NCBI GenBank assembly: GCA_963682025.1
Contig: OY821518.1
Coordinates: forward strand, 11,188,600-11,252,599
Direction of reading: 5' to 3'
DNA from: Cordilura impudica
Taxonomy: Eukaryota > Arthropoda > Insecta > Diptera > Scathophagidae
DNA length: 64,000 bases
The notes under the pieces were generated by a model. It was not told where the DNA came from and did not search any database. It saw only the letters and a program-made list of their open reading frames with translations. Position numbers and translations under genes: made by a program. Shown in pieces: positions 1 to 10,844 of the stretch. Numbering within the stretch: the stretch's first letter is position 1; each line of letters begins with the position of its first letter.

Positions 1-600
1 TTTACCGGCCACGCCTACTTTAACGCCCACTTTTTGTATACAATTCATATTCTGTTTTTTGGTACATTTGTTCGCTACACAATTTTTTTTTAACGGATTA
101 CTCTGAAATTTGTTACACACGATCTCTGTACTCCAGAGAGGTCGCCATATGATTCTTGCAGGCCACGCCTACTTCTACGTCCACTTTTTATACAAAATTA
201 ATTTTCTGTTTTTTGTTCACTATAGAAATTTTTATTTTTCAAGGGATATCTAAAATATGGTCACATGATCTCTATACTACAGGGAAAGTCACAATATGCT
301 TCTTAGAGGCCACGCCTACTTTGCGCCCCTTCTATGTATATAAAACTTATTTTTTCCTTTTATTTGTTTCTTTATTTGATTGCTATACAAACATTTATTT
401 TTCAATGGCTTTCTCCGAAGTTTTGTACATATTTCAGGGAAGGTCGCCATATGATTTTTACCGACCACGCATAATTTTACGCCCAATTTTCATATAAAAT
501 TTACATTTTGTTGTGTGGTATATTTCTTCCCTACACAAATTTGTACTTTTCAACGGATTTCTCTGAAATTTGGTTTACCCGGGAATAACTACATGGTGAA
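1..600. repeat. Diverged ~150-bp tandem repeats
   Basis: Four diverged copies run head to tail. Each contains a 'CCACGCCTACTT'-like motif (near 8, 162, 308 and 464), then an ACGCCCACTTTT-like box, a TTCTGTTTTTT box and a TCTGAAATTTGG-like box. Spacing is 154, 146 and 156 bp. No credible coding frame runs through them. Internal ~150-bp tandem repeats are a known property of some dipteran Helitron families (DINE-TR type), and a Helitron-like terminus lies downstream at 1889, so they may belong to one element; that link is inference. Confidence 0.75.
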
Positions 601-1805
601 CAAATTCCCCAAACTTAAAAAAAGATACCCAAAAGAAATGAACAAATTCCCCATTTTTTTGAATCGAAATAAAAAATTAACTTACTCCCCAAATTCATTC
701 TTAAATTTTTAAATATTTTTATTTAATGAATTCTGTTAAATATTTATTTTAGTAAACATTTGCATACTGCTCTCAATATATGTCCTACAATAAATGCATT
801 TAAAATGAGTATTCTTTTCAATAGCATCATTTCGTTGCGCGGAATCAATGCGCACGGGGAATACAGCTTAGCTAGAATATCGGAATGATCTGAAAAATAT
901 ATTTTGACAATTAAAATAAGTTGGCAACAGCTCCGCGGCAGCACAGGTGTGGCTGAAAAACGCGCGGAACCGGCGCGCGGCGCGCCAACGCGACGGATGC
1001 GGACGCGACGCGCTCTCGGAACACAGCTCAGCTCAAATATCGCAATGCACTAAAAAATATGTTTTTGGAATTAAAATAAGTTAACGAGAACTAAGCGGCA
1101 GCACGGGTAGTAGCTGCGAGGAAGCGGCGCGAGGCGCGCGGACGCGACGGATGTGGACGCGACGCGCTCGCGGAACGCAGCTCAGCTAAAATATCGCAAT
1201 GCTCTAAAAAATATGTTTTAGGAATTAAAATAAGTTAACGAGAACTAAGCGGCAGCACGGGTAGTAGCTGCGAGGAAGCGGCGCGAGGCGCACGGACGCG
1301 AACGCTCGGATGCGGACACGACGCTCTCGCGGAACACGACTCAGCTAAAATATCGCAATGATCTGAAAAATATATTTTGGCGATTAAAATAAGTTGACAA
1401 CAACTGCGCAGCAGCACGGGTGTGGCTGCCAAACGCGCGGAAGCGAACGCGACTCGCTCGCGGAACACAGCTTAGTGAAATGTCGTATGATAAATTTTAT
1501 CTACGTATGTGAAATAATTACCTGTTGATCAAAATAGGCCACACATATACTATAAGCAGTTGTTTAAAGAAACCTTGCGACACAATATTAAACGTCGCAT
1601 TAGTATTTCATTTCTAAAACTTGAATTTGACGTCTCTGCTCAATGATGATCACTTATTGAATGAAGTAATTCAGCATCTTATAAAAAACTTCTAAATTAA
1701 AAAATCAAAAAAAATTTTATTGAAATAAAAAATGAATTTACTGCCCATACAAATTTTTGGGGAGAAAGTTCATTTTATTGGGGAATTTGTTAATTGGGGA
1801 CTAAG
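594..1805. repeat. Inverted AATTCCCC-rich flanks around a CpG-rich core
   Basis: At 594-660 the motif ACAAATTCCCCA occurs repeatedly (near 600 and 648). Its reverse complement, TGGGGAATTTGT, appears at about 1778-1800, with related TTTTTGGGGAGAAA near 1755. These inverted flanks enclose a strikingly GC-rich block in an otherwise AT-rich region. The arrangement looks like a foldback or a module inside a larger Helitron-like element. Confidence 0.55.
918..1480. repeat. CpG-rich ~158-bp tandem repeat, about 4 units
   Basis: Units begin with TTAAAATAAGTT followed by a GCGGCAGCACGGGT-like segment, near 918, 1078, 1232 and 1391 (spacing 160, 154, 159 bp). Each unit alternates an AT half (AATATCGCAATG...AAAAATAT) with a very GC-rich half containing GGACGCGACGCGCTC. 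Short reading frames here are repeat artefacts: they have no initiation context and contain low-complexity Ala/Arg runs. Confidence 0.8.
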
Positions 1806-1854
1806 TACTCAGTGCCTGGTAAGCATAGTGAACCATTTTTCAAGTCAAAGGCCT

Positions 1855-1889
1855 TTTTATCCCGGGCAAGACCGGGTAAAAACAGCTAG
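1855..1889 (+). mobile_element. Helitron-like 3' terminus (hairpin plus CTAG)
   Basis: A GC-rich hairpin, CCCGG-GCAAGA-CCGGG, at 1861-1876 is followed nine bases later by CTAG at 1886-1889 and then T. A short hairpin just upstream of terminal CTRR, with insertion before T, is the defining 3' signature of Helitrons. No 5' TC end can be assigned, although the 150-bp repeats at 1-600 could be part of the same element. Confidence 0.5.
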
Positions 1890-2029
1890 TGTTATATAAT
1901 GTTATAAGAAATATAACCTAGGTATTTATGTTCTGATTTAAATTGGCTACCCTAAAGGTTTTTTTCGGGATTTCTGTGCTGCAAAATCTTCTATTATATC
2001 CCCAAAATCAATTTTTTGAAGGACATCAC

Positions 2030-2845
2030 TTTCAATCAAGGTTCAGAAAATACACACACGAAACACACAATGTTCTGTTCAAAAGCAGCCAACACATATC
2101 TTTATTTTCATATCAATTATGTGCGTTTCAAAATTTTCTACGGTGCCCAACACAACCATGACTGTGTTCGTTTTAATATTTCGTTATTTACACGAACATT
2201 TTTGTATCACATACTTTTTGTTTCAATCACACATAAAGCACACATTTTTGAGTGTTGCTTTATTTGAAGTTCATGTTCTGCTACGTGTAATGAAAAAAAA
2301 CACAGAACATGTACAATGAACAGGTTCGAGTTCAGTTATATTTTAAGTCGTGTTGTGGCTCGTGTAGTAAGAAAAAACACAACATGTACAATAAACAGGT
2401 TCGAGTTCAGTTATATTTTAAGTCGTGTTTAAAATATAACTGAACTCGAACCTGTTTATTGTACATGTTGTGTTTTTTCTCACTACACGAGCCACAACAC
2501 GACTTAAAATATAACTGAACTCGAACCTGTTTATTGTACATGTTCTGTGTTTTTTTTCATTACACGTAGCAGAACATGAACTTCAAATAAAGCAACACTC
2601 AAAAATGTGTGCTTTATGTGTGATTGAAAAAAAAAGTACGTGATAGAAAAATGTTCGTGTAAATAACGAAATATTAAAACGAACACAGTCATGGTTGTGT
2701 TGGGCACCGAAGAAAATTTAAAAACAAACATAATTGATATGAAAATAAAAATATGTGTGTGTTGGTCTAAGTTATGTTTGTTTACATATATGTACGAGTT
2801 TTTATTCAGTGTGTGTTTTTTTCTGAACTCTGCTTTCAATGCACA
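2030..2845. mobile_element. Foldback element, copy 1 (~390-bp inverted arms)
   Basis: The left arm (about 2030-2420) and right arm (about 2429-2845) are near-perfect inverted repeats around a loop of roughly 8 bp. Each arm contains two subrepeats of an 85-95-bp unit including ACATGTACAATAAACAGG and TTCGAGTTCAGTTATATTTT. The outer 70 bp of the right arm is more diverged. Reading frames of 66-102 codons on both strands mirror each other and are by-products of the palindrome. A second copy lies at 10.25-10.8 kb. No transposase is visible, so it is non-autonomous. Confidence 0.85.
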
Positions 2846-2931
2846 TAATTGACAAGTTAGTTAGGCGTTCATGTAACATAGACGTTCGTAATTCATTTCA
2901 ATTGACCACTCTCCACTACATTTAGTGATCA

Positions 2932-5100
2932 TTAAACAAAGAAATATTCATTAGGAAAAGTTTCTTCTAACTTATCGGACTTTATTAGGTTATGTAAAGC
3001 TGAGATACTCAAATCCGAAGATTCCGTTGTTATGTTCTTGAGGTAGTGCCTTAAATGAAAACATTCTGATATGAACTCCTTAGCATTAATGTCTTTGTGG
3101 TAGAATTCGGCAAATTCTTTGCATTTTTTTTGACAACTGGTCAGAATCAATTGTTATTAATTGAGAAAGAAAACTAAAACTTTCATCAATTTCTTGGTAT
3201 GCAGCAGAACGCTTTTTTAAATGAACATGTAATGGGTCAATTATGGGAATAAACGTTTCTACGCGGAATTTTTGTTTGCCATTTAACTGTACAGTCTCCG
3301 CTGATCCGTCAAAAAAATAAGACGTTTGCTGCGAATATTTTTTCTTTCAAACATATCTTTATAGTCACCATTTTTTTTCTTTAACGGCCGATTCGTACTG
3401 ATCGAAATTATCGCGTGCGTTACTGACATAATCGATTAAAGATGCGTAAAGTTTTGTTGCAACGTCCTGTGTCAAATTGTTTTTTTTGTAAACTTATGTT
3501 TGTTTTGTTTATAACTCCTAAAAGATCATTCCAAATCTCCGTTAGAAGCATAGTCTCAAATTTTTCCATTTTTTTGATGTCATTTGCAATTGATGTTAAA
3601 GCTTCATATATATGAAAATAACCACTTTGCAAAGCATTAATAGCATTAGCACGTGCAGACCATCTAGTATCCGGGAGAGACTTCAATACTTTATTTGTTC
3701 CCAAATTCGCTGTCATAATTTTCCATCCGAGAAAAAATTAAAGAATTTTTGGACGAATTGGAAGTAGGATACTGCATCTAAAACACATTGAATAGCTTCA
3801 ACACCTACCAAATTTAATGAATGTGCCGCACATGTACAAAAATGGCAAATTCACATTTTTCTTTTATTCTTGCCTGAACACCAGAATACTTTCTTGCCAT
3901 ATTTGATGCATTATCGTAACTCTGCCCTCGGCAATCTTTTATAGGAATATCAAGACTTTCAGTAAAGTTTAAAATGGCACCTGCTATGCATTGAGCATTA
4001 TGTTCATCCATAGGCAAAAATAGCAAAAATCTGTCAATAGGCTCTCCGTCTTTGACGTATCTAACGATAAAGGTGAATTGGTCAACATGTGAAAGATATG
4101 GTGTAGAATCCACACTAATAGAGTAGTATTTTGCTGCTTTTAGTTCATTAACAATCACTTTTAGCACTTGCTGTCCCATTATATTAATAAATTCATTACA
4201 AATATTTGCAGAAAAATATGATGTAATTCCTATTCCACTATTTCCGCAGTTTCGCATGTGATCAGTAAGAAAAGGATCAAATTCACTAATTAGTTCTAAG
4301 CATCCCAAGTAGTTTCCGTTATTTTGAAACCCTAATATTTCATTATCACCAAGAAAAGCAAGTCCTCTGGAAGCCAAAAATTTCACTACTGCAACAATTC
4401 TTTTAAGTACATTCTTCCAATAATTGACTTGTGTATTATATTGAGACAAAAACTCGCTGTCAATTCGCCCAGTAGTTTTGCTTCTTGCGACATATTTCAT
4501 CATTGATTCCCTGTGTTGTAAACTGTACTCATGCTCCATTAATAAATTACTTATATGTTTCCAGTCTTAATATCCATTTGGAGAACTCAAATTATGGCCA
4601 GTACCAGTAGTAGTATTAAATAGATTGCAGCAGCAGTATACAGAGTTCTTTGACGGTGAAAATAGGAGCCATTTTCTTTCTAAAGGCTCACCCTTCGTCA
4701 ATATACGGGTGAACATATTTTTTGTGAAGTATCTAGTTTTTGTTTTACCGCTTGAATCTGGAAAAATTTTAGAAGTTTCGGAGAAGTCACACTCTTTATT
4801 TTGAAAAAATTCTGGCCCTTTTTGATTCCAAATATCGCGTACTTCTTCTGTTAAAATTTCATCACAGTACGTACCAGGATCAGGAGATACACTTTCTATG
4901 CTCGTAAAGAATATGACACAGAAGCTTGAATTGGAGGATTCAGCATCTAATGCACCTGTTACTGTCTCTACATCTGGAAGTTACATAATATTACCATTTT
5001 TGTCAGACGTAAATTCTTTTTCCCGTTGAAATTCGAAAGTAACCGGACTTGAGTTGATGAAGGCGAAGAATCAGTCATCCTGTTTGTTTCTTCCACCGTA
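2932..5100 (-). pseudogene. hAT-type transposase remnant (TTF zinc finger + DUF4371)
   Basis: Minus-strand fragments read in the order expected of ZMYM1-like hAT transposases. A TTF-type zinc-finger segment around 4770-4580 contains RKWLLFSPSKNSVYCCC. The DUF4371-like catalytic region (4539-3814, 241 codons) contains CRGQSYDNASNMARKYSG. Next comes CAAHSLNLVGVEAIQC near 3830-3780 in a shifted frame, then DTRWSARANAINAL (3716-3420), and finally a C-terminal piece with SDLSISALHNLI...ETFPNEYF (3150-2932). At least three frameshifts separate the pieces. The usual C-terminal dimerisation block after 'FPN' is missing, so the copy is 3'-truncated at about 2930, beside the foldback element. Upstream of 4770 the frame decays. 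Confidence 0.85.
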
Positions 5101-5388
5101 AAAAATTAAGTGAGTTTAGGAAGTTTTTCGGCTATTTCTTTTGGAGCTAGAACTTTTTTCTTTTTTGTGAACCACTTAAATATGTTCTTTTCGACATAGT
5201 TAAATTAATTATAAAACAATATAGACAAGTTGTTTACGACTAAGACGTCAAACTGGTAAAATCTTCTTTTAAATAAGTTCAATAATTCACATTAAACACT
5301 TACACGCCTTCACTGAGTTGACCTTACACTTATTGATTACGTTAAACTTTGACATTCATACCGGAAATCCCCTAAATATACACAATGT

Positions 5389-5406
5389 CCTGGGCACGGG
5401 CCCCGT
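5389..5406 (-). other. Candidate 5' terminal repeat of the 2.9-5.4 kb hAT
   Basis: On the minus strand this reads GGGGCCCGTGCCCAGGAC, an isolated GC-rich stretch about 300 bp upstream of the first transposase fragment. Many ZMYM-type hAT elements start with CAGGGGC-like termini. The opposite end is lost, so neither an inverted partner nor an 8-bp target duplication can be shown. Confidence 0.3.
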
Positions 5407-6285
5407 GTGCCCTTATGGCAAAGACGGAATTGCAAGCACTATCATGCTTAATTAAGAATACCTAAAATTTTATGAGGTTGAGGATATATTTCGGTAGTTT
5501 CTTTATTTTTTTTAATTGGCAGCTTTTTCCGAAGAAAACTTTAAAATTTTAATCCTGTGCATAAAATATAAGCAAATCTTTTAATTTTCTGTTTACTATT
5601 TTCACGTCCATATATTAACATTTCGATTTTCGTCATATTACCAGGACCATGTATAAGTTTTTTTTTCGGGTTTACTGGTTTAAAAAAAAAACTGCAATTT
5701 TCAAGGGTAATTCATTTTTTCATTCAAAACAAAGGCCATAGGTTTCGACGCATTTCGCCCACATTTCATGTAATTTATGCCAAAAAAAAAACTGGCAAAC
5801 TTAATTTCGGTCGATTTTGCAACTTCCTTGAAATCGCTGAAACTCGACATGATCTCTGAATGATAACATAAAGCCGCTAGTTTTTGGCGGACTCAACTTG
5901 TTTGTGTTTGTAATTTAAATATCAGGTGTAATTTAAATATTCCGCTCTTGGTTAAACCGGAAAAAACTTATGCATACTAGTAAAGTGGCCGAATGTGACA
6001 CTATGTGCAGCACAACCTTGATTTAGCACGTATTATTATTTTTAATTCATTACTTTGAAGTCAATTATTTCAATGCCATAAAAAGCGCGTATGCAATTAT
6101 AATGCATATTGTTGAAATACCGTATTCGCCCTGAAAAACAGTTGTATGAAAACAGTTTCAGGTGTAGGAAAAATCTGTCAACCATTTCAAAGATTTATGC
6201 TGAAAACTATTTGCAATAATAAATATTCGTGCATATTATTAATTATTACCAAAAAAGAAAAATTTGACTTTTGACTTTATTTTTT
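5407..6285. other. AT-rich stretch, no gene seen
   Basis: I see no long reading frame and no recognisable protein fragment on either strand. It contains several A/T homopolymer runs, and a segment at 5640-5900 with pieces such as TTTCGACGCATTTCGCCC that may be an unassigned repeat. Confidence 0.5.
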
Positions 6286-6288
6286 TTT

Positions 6289-6856
6289 TATGTGTAAACA
6301 TCTATACGCGTAGGAGGGTAAAAATCTATTTCACAATACATTCACAAAAACAGAGTAAGTAACCGTAAGCGTAAGATAAAATCAGTATAACTTATGATTG
6401 TATTGGTAAATAAATTATGATATGTAATGACCTTATTGAAAATTAAAAATTAAAATTGAAAAATTAAAATTGAAAAATGAAAATTGAAAATTGAAAACTG
6501 GAAAATGAAAATTGAAAATTGAAAAAAAAAAATTAAAAATAAAAATTACAAAATGAAAAATATAAATTGAGAAATGAAAAATGAAAAATGAAAAATAAAA
6601 AGCTAAAAAATAAAAAGTAAGAAATGAAAAATGAAATGAAAAATAACAAATGAAAAATAAAAAATTAAAAATTAAAAAGATTTGTGCATTTTAAAAATGG
6701 AAAACCAACAACGAAAAATTAATAGCGAAAAATGAAAACCGAAAAATGAAAAATAAAAAATGAAAAATGAAAAACGGAAAATGAAAAACGAAAAATGAAA
6801 ACCGAAAAATTAAAAACTAAAAATGAAAAATGAAAGATAAAATATGAGAAATAAAA
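6289..6856 (-). repeat. Element X, copy 1 (right arm plus A-rich core)
   Basis: The arm at 6289-6435 includes GTGTAAACATCTATACGCG, TAAAAATCTATTTCACAATA and ATTATGATATGTAATGACC. It is the reverse-complement match of the arms at 29.93-30.06 kb, 31.44-31.57 kb and 55.25-55.38 kb. It is followed by about 420 bp of irregular AAAAATGAAAAATTAAAA-type core, and then by the poly(A) side of a LINE that apparently inserted into the core. The left arm is not present here. Confidence 0.75.
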
Positions 6857-9514
6857 AATTTTTTTTAATTTAATTAATTATTTATTTGAAGAATGCAGTA
6901 CAACAAGAAATAGATCTTATTAATATTACAGTACTGGGGAGATAAAGTTAAGACAGAAGGTGTTATTTAATTTAACATAAAATATATGACATAATTAAAG
7001 AATAATTTTAATAATTTGTTAAAAAAAAAAAAAAATAATAATTTTATTCAAAATTGATAGGTAGTTACACATAAATATTTATTTTAAATAAATGAAGAAA
7101 AAAAAAAATTTTTTTTTTTTAAAATGAGAAAGGAAAAAAAAATTTAAGTGCAACACAAAAAATTAAGTTAATCAAAGTGGCGAAATATTGCTGTTTTAAA
7201 GAGCTTTGTATTGCTAATGGTTTGTATATTATGAGGTAGTTGGTTCCAAAGTTTTATAGTTTCCACAAAAAAATGTCTTTCAGATATTTGTTTTTGATAC
7301 CGAATTGAGTTTATTTTATTCCCTCTATTAGATCGGGAAAATTGTAGCATTTTATAAAGATAATCTGGTTGCTTTGTGTTAACTATTTTGCGCAGAAATA
7401 TTAGAGTTCGGCATTTTAGCAGATTTTCGAATGAAACATTGTTTATACGCTTTGAAAACTGCGAGATTTCATCAAATCTTCTACGTCCAAATATGTATCT
7501 GGCAACATTGTTATAAGTTACTTTTAGCCTTTGTTTGCTTATTGAATCACAACTGGCAAATAGCTCACATCCATATAGAAGTGTCGGCAGTATATAGATT
7601 TTGACAAGGAGCATGCGAATATTTAATGGTGTAAAATATTGAGTCATCCACAGAGTTCTCAGCATACCATGCGTTTTACCACAGGCAGCATTTAAATGAT
7701 CAGACCAGTTATGTTTTTTTGTTAAAAATTATCCCGAGGATCTTGGCAGTTTCAGTAACCTCAATAGCTGAGTTATCTAAAAGTAGTGGTGGCAGAGTGG
7801 TAGGTAGAATGTTAGAGTTTCCAATAATCATTGCTTTTGACTTTTTCGCGTTTAAACAAAGCCCATTGGCTGATGCCCATCTATATACTTTTTTTAGGTC
7901 TTCATTAATTTTTCTTATGCAGTTTATGGCATCCGACTGCATACAACTGATGTAAAGCTGCACATCATCTGCATACATTTGTATTTTACAATTTTCTAGT
8001 TGTGAAGGTAAGTCATTGGAGTATATGGAATACAAAAGTGGACCAAGTATTGAACCTTGAGGTACACCACGCTTAATTAGTAAAGTGTTTGATATCTCAG
8101 TGCCATTGTAAACAGATTGACTTCCACCATTAAGATATGTGTCAATAAGCTTTGTAGCGATAGGTGAAAAATTGCACATATTTTTAAGCTTTAAGCAAAG
8201 TGTTGAGTACACCACTGTGTCGAAAGCTTTAGAATGATCCAGAAGAACCAAGAATGACATCATATGGTTATCTAATTTAGTTCTTATCTCCTCTGAGACA
8301 TCAACAAGAGCAGAGATACAACTGTGCTTTGGCCTAAATCCTGATTGCCTATCAGTTAGAAGTTTGTTTTGATAAAGATGTTGCCATATCTGTGCATGAA
8401 TTAAGCGTTCGAAGACCTTCGATAAGAATGGCAATATTGCTATAGGCCTATAGCTCTTATCTTGTTTAGGAACTGGAATTATTTTCGCATGTTTCCACAT
8501 TGAGGGAAAAGTTGATGTGCTTATTATTGTATTAAAGAGGTGTGTTATGTGCGGCAGTATGTAACTTAGGATTAATGTTATAAATTTAGGGTGGACTTCA
8601 TCATATCCAGCAGAGCTCGATTTAATACTTAAAACAGATTTTAAGGCATCTATATGGGTAATATTTTTGAATTCGAAGCACATCGTCTGTAGATTGTTTG
8701 GGACATTATTATTTGTTGTACTTGAAGAGTTGTAGAAGTTTTCTTCGATATCTGGCATTGGTATATTGGCAAAATGAGAATTTAACTCATTTACATTATT
8801 TGTGTTGCCAGTTGCTATAGCATTAATATTGAGACCCATGTTACGTATTTCTCTCCATTTTTTCTTAGAACAGATAGCTGTCTTAAACTTGTCATCGAAG
8901 TATTGTGTCTTAGCAGTTCGTATCTTTAAATTCACTTGAGATCTACAGGATTTGAAGATAGTATGAAGTTCGGTCGTTTTAAATCTTTTCTAACGCTCAA
9001 AATGCTAAATTTCTATTATCAATTAAGGACTTTATTTCTGGTGAGAACCATGGCTTTTCACTCTTAAGTTTCTTTGTTTTCACCAAGACAAATTTATTGT
9101 ATAAGCTTTGAATATTACTTTGGAAAAAATTTGTAAGGCATATAAAAAATTCGGTTCAGATTCATTGTAGCAAGTTCAGTTTTCATTGATAGAAAATCAA
9201 TATTTTTAAAATCTCTAAAAGTTGTCGTTTGGTCTTGGACCGGATATTTAAAGTCGTATGATAAAAAAAACTAGATCATGTTTTGAAAACATACTTGCAG
9301 ACAGCTGGTCATATAGCAGTAGTTTAGAAGGATTATCCATAAAGCATAGATCCAGTAGCGTACTTGAGGTAGATGTAAAGTGTGTTGGTGTTAAACTGTT
9401 CATTAGAATTAATCCAATGGCACTCATTTCTTCTATTAGACTTTTGTCTACTAGTACGTTTGTATTAAAGTCTCCGGTTAAGACAACATCAGTGTAACCA
9501 AGAGAAAGAGTTGT
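6857..9514 (-). pseudogene. LINE ORF2 remnant: endonuclease end, reverse transcriptase, C-terminus
   Basis: Reading on the minus strand, 9512-8960 holds the second half of an apurinic-type endonuclease, with LTGDFNTNVL and a SKHDLVF motif. 8935-7709 (408 codons) is a reverse transcriptase with RPIAILPFLSKVFE, motif A LLDHSKAFDTV, GVPQGSILGPLLYS and the catalytic box YADDVQLY. A frameshift near 7700 leads into the C-terminal domain (7665-7168: LPTLLYGCELF, then LWNQLPHNIQ). A 3' UTR follows to an A-rich tail near 6857. It is 5'-truncated inside the endonuclease at 9514, against a TTAAAAA array. The motifs fit the CR1/Jockey group of non-LTR elements; I cannot fix the clade. Breaks lie between endonuclease and RT and at about 7700. 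Confidence 0.88.
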
Positions 9515-10246
9515 TAAATTAAAAATTAAAAATTAAAAATTAAAAATTAAAAATTACAAATTAAAAATTAAAAATTAAAAATTAAAAATTAAAAATTAAA
9601 ATTAAAAATTAAAAATTAAAAATTAAAAATTAAAAATTAAAAATTAAAATTAAAAATTAAAAATTAAAAATTAAAAATTAAAAATTAAAAATTAAAAATT
9701 AAAAATTAAAAATTAAAAATTAAAAATTAAAAATTAAAAATTAAAAAATTAAAAATTAAAAATTAAAAATTAAAAATTAAAAATTAAAAATTAAAAATTA
9801 AAAATTAAAAATTAAAAATTAAAAATTAAAAATTAAAAATTAAAAATTAAAAATTAAAAATTAAAAATTAAAAATTAAAAATTAAAAATTAAAAATTAAA
9901 AATTAAAAATTAAAAATTAAAAATTAAAAATTAAAAATTAAAAATTAAAATTAAAAATTAAAAATTAAAAATTAAAAATTAAACATTAAAAATTAAAAAT
10001 TAAAAATTAAAAATTAAAAATTAAAAATTAAAAATTAAAAATTAAAAATTAAAAATTAAAAATTAAAAATTAAAAATTAAAAATTAAAAATTAAAAATTA
10101 AAAATTAAAAATTAAAAATTAAAAATTAAAAATTAAAAATTCAAAATTAAAAATTAAAAATTTAAAATTAAAAATTAAAAAAAATTAAAAATTAAAAATT
10201 AAAAATTAAAAATTAAAAATTAAAAATTAAAAATTAAAAATTAAAA
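9515..10246. repeat. (TTAAAAA)n heptanucleotide array
   Basis: About 730 bp of nearly pure TTAAAAA units, roughly 100 copies, with a few single-base changes (for example near 9557, 9984, 10141 and 10181). It starts exactly where the LINE ends and stops at the second foldback copy. It is purer than the irregular A-rich cores elsewhere in the window. Confidence 0.95.
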
Positions 10247-10251
10247 TTTAA

Positions 10252-10805
10252 ATTTCATACCAATTATGTTTGTTTTTAAATTTTCTTCGGTGCCCAACAC
10301 AACCATGACTGTTTTCGTTTTAATATTTCGTTATTTATACGAACATTTTTGTATCACATACTTTTTATTTAAATCACACATAAAGCACACATTTTTGAGT
10401 GTTGCTTTATTTGAAGTGCATGTTCTGGTACGTGTACTGAAAAAAAAAACACAGAACATGTACAATAAACAGGTTCGAGTTCAGTTATATTTTAAGTCGT
10501 GTTGTGGCTCGTGTAGTGAGAAAAAACAGAACATGTACAATAAACAGGTTCGAGTTCAGTTATATTTTAAACACGACTTAAAAGCAACACTCAAAAATGT
10601 GTGCATTATGTGTGATTGAAACAAAAAGTATGTGATACAAAAATGTTCGTGTAAATAACGAAATATTAAAACGAACACAGTCATGGTTGTGTTGGGCACC
10701 GTAGAAAATTTAGAAACGCACATAATTGATATGAAAATAAAGATATGTGTTGGCTGCTTTTGAACAGAACATTGTGTGTTTCATGTGTGTATTTTCTGAA
10801 GCTTG
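10252..10805. mobile_element. Foldback element, copy 2 (right arm internally deleted)
   Basis: The left arm (10255-10570) matches 2100-2420 base for base over most of its length. The right arm (about 10583-10805) matches the outer part of the inverted arm, but lacks about 190 bp next to the centre, jumping from CACGACTTAAAA directly to GCAACACTCAAAAATGTG. Its outer end (CTGCTTTTGAACAGAACATT then TTTTCTGAAGCTTGAT) matches the left end of copy 1 better than copy 1's own right arm does, which helps define the element's ends. Confidence 0.85.
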
Positions 10806-10844
10806 ATATTATGTAAATTTTCTTTGGAACCAACTCTCCTATTA

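Noticed and set aside
2325..2345. tRNA T-loop-like GGTTCGAGTTC
   Set aside because: No acceptor stem or anticodon arm fits around it, and the motif is repeated several times inside the foldback element.
9515..10246. Telomeric repeat
   Set aside because: TTAAAAA is not a known telomere motif, Diptera lack short telomeric repeats, and the array is internal.
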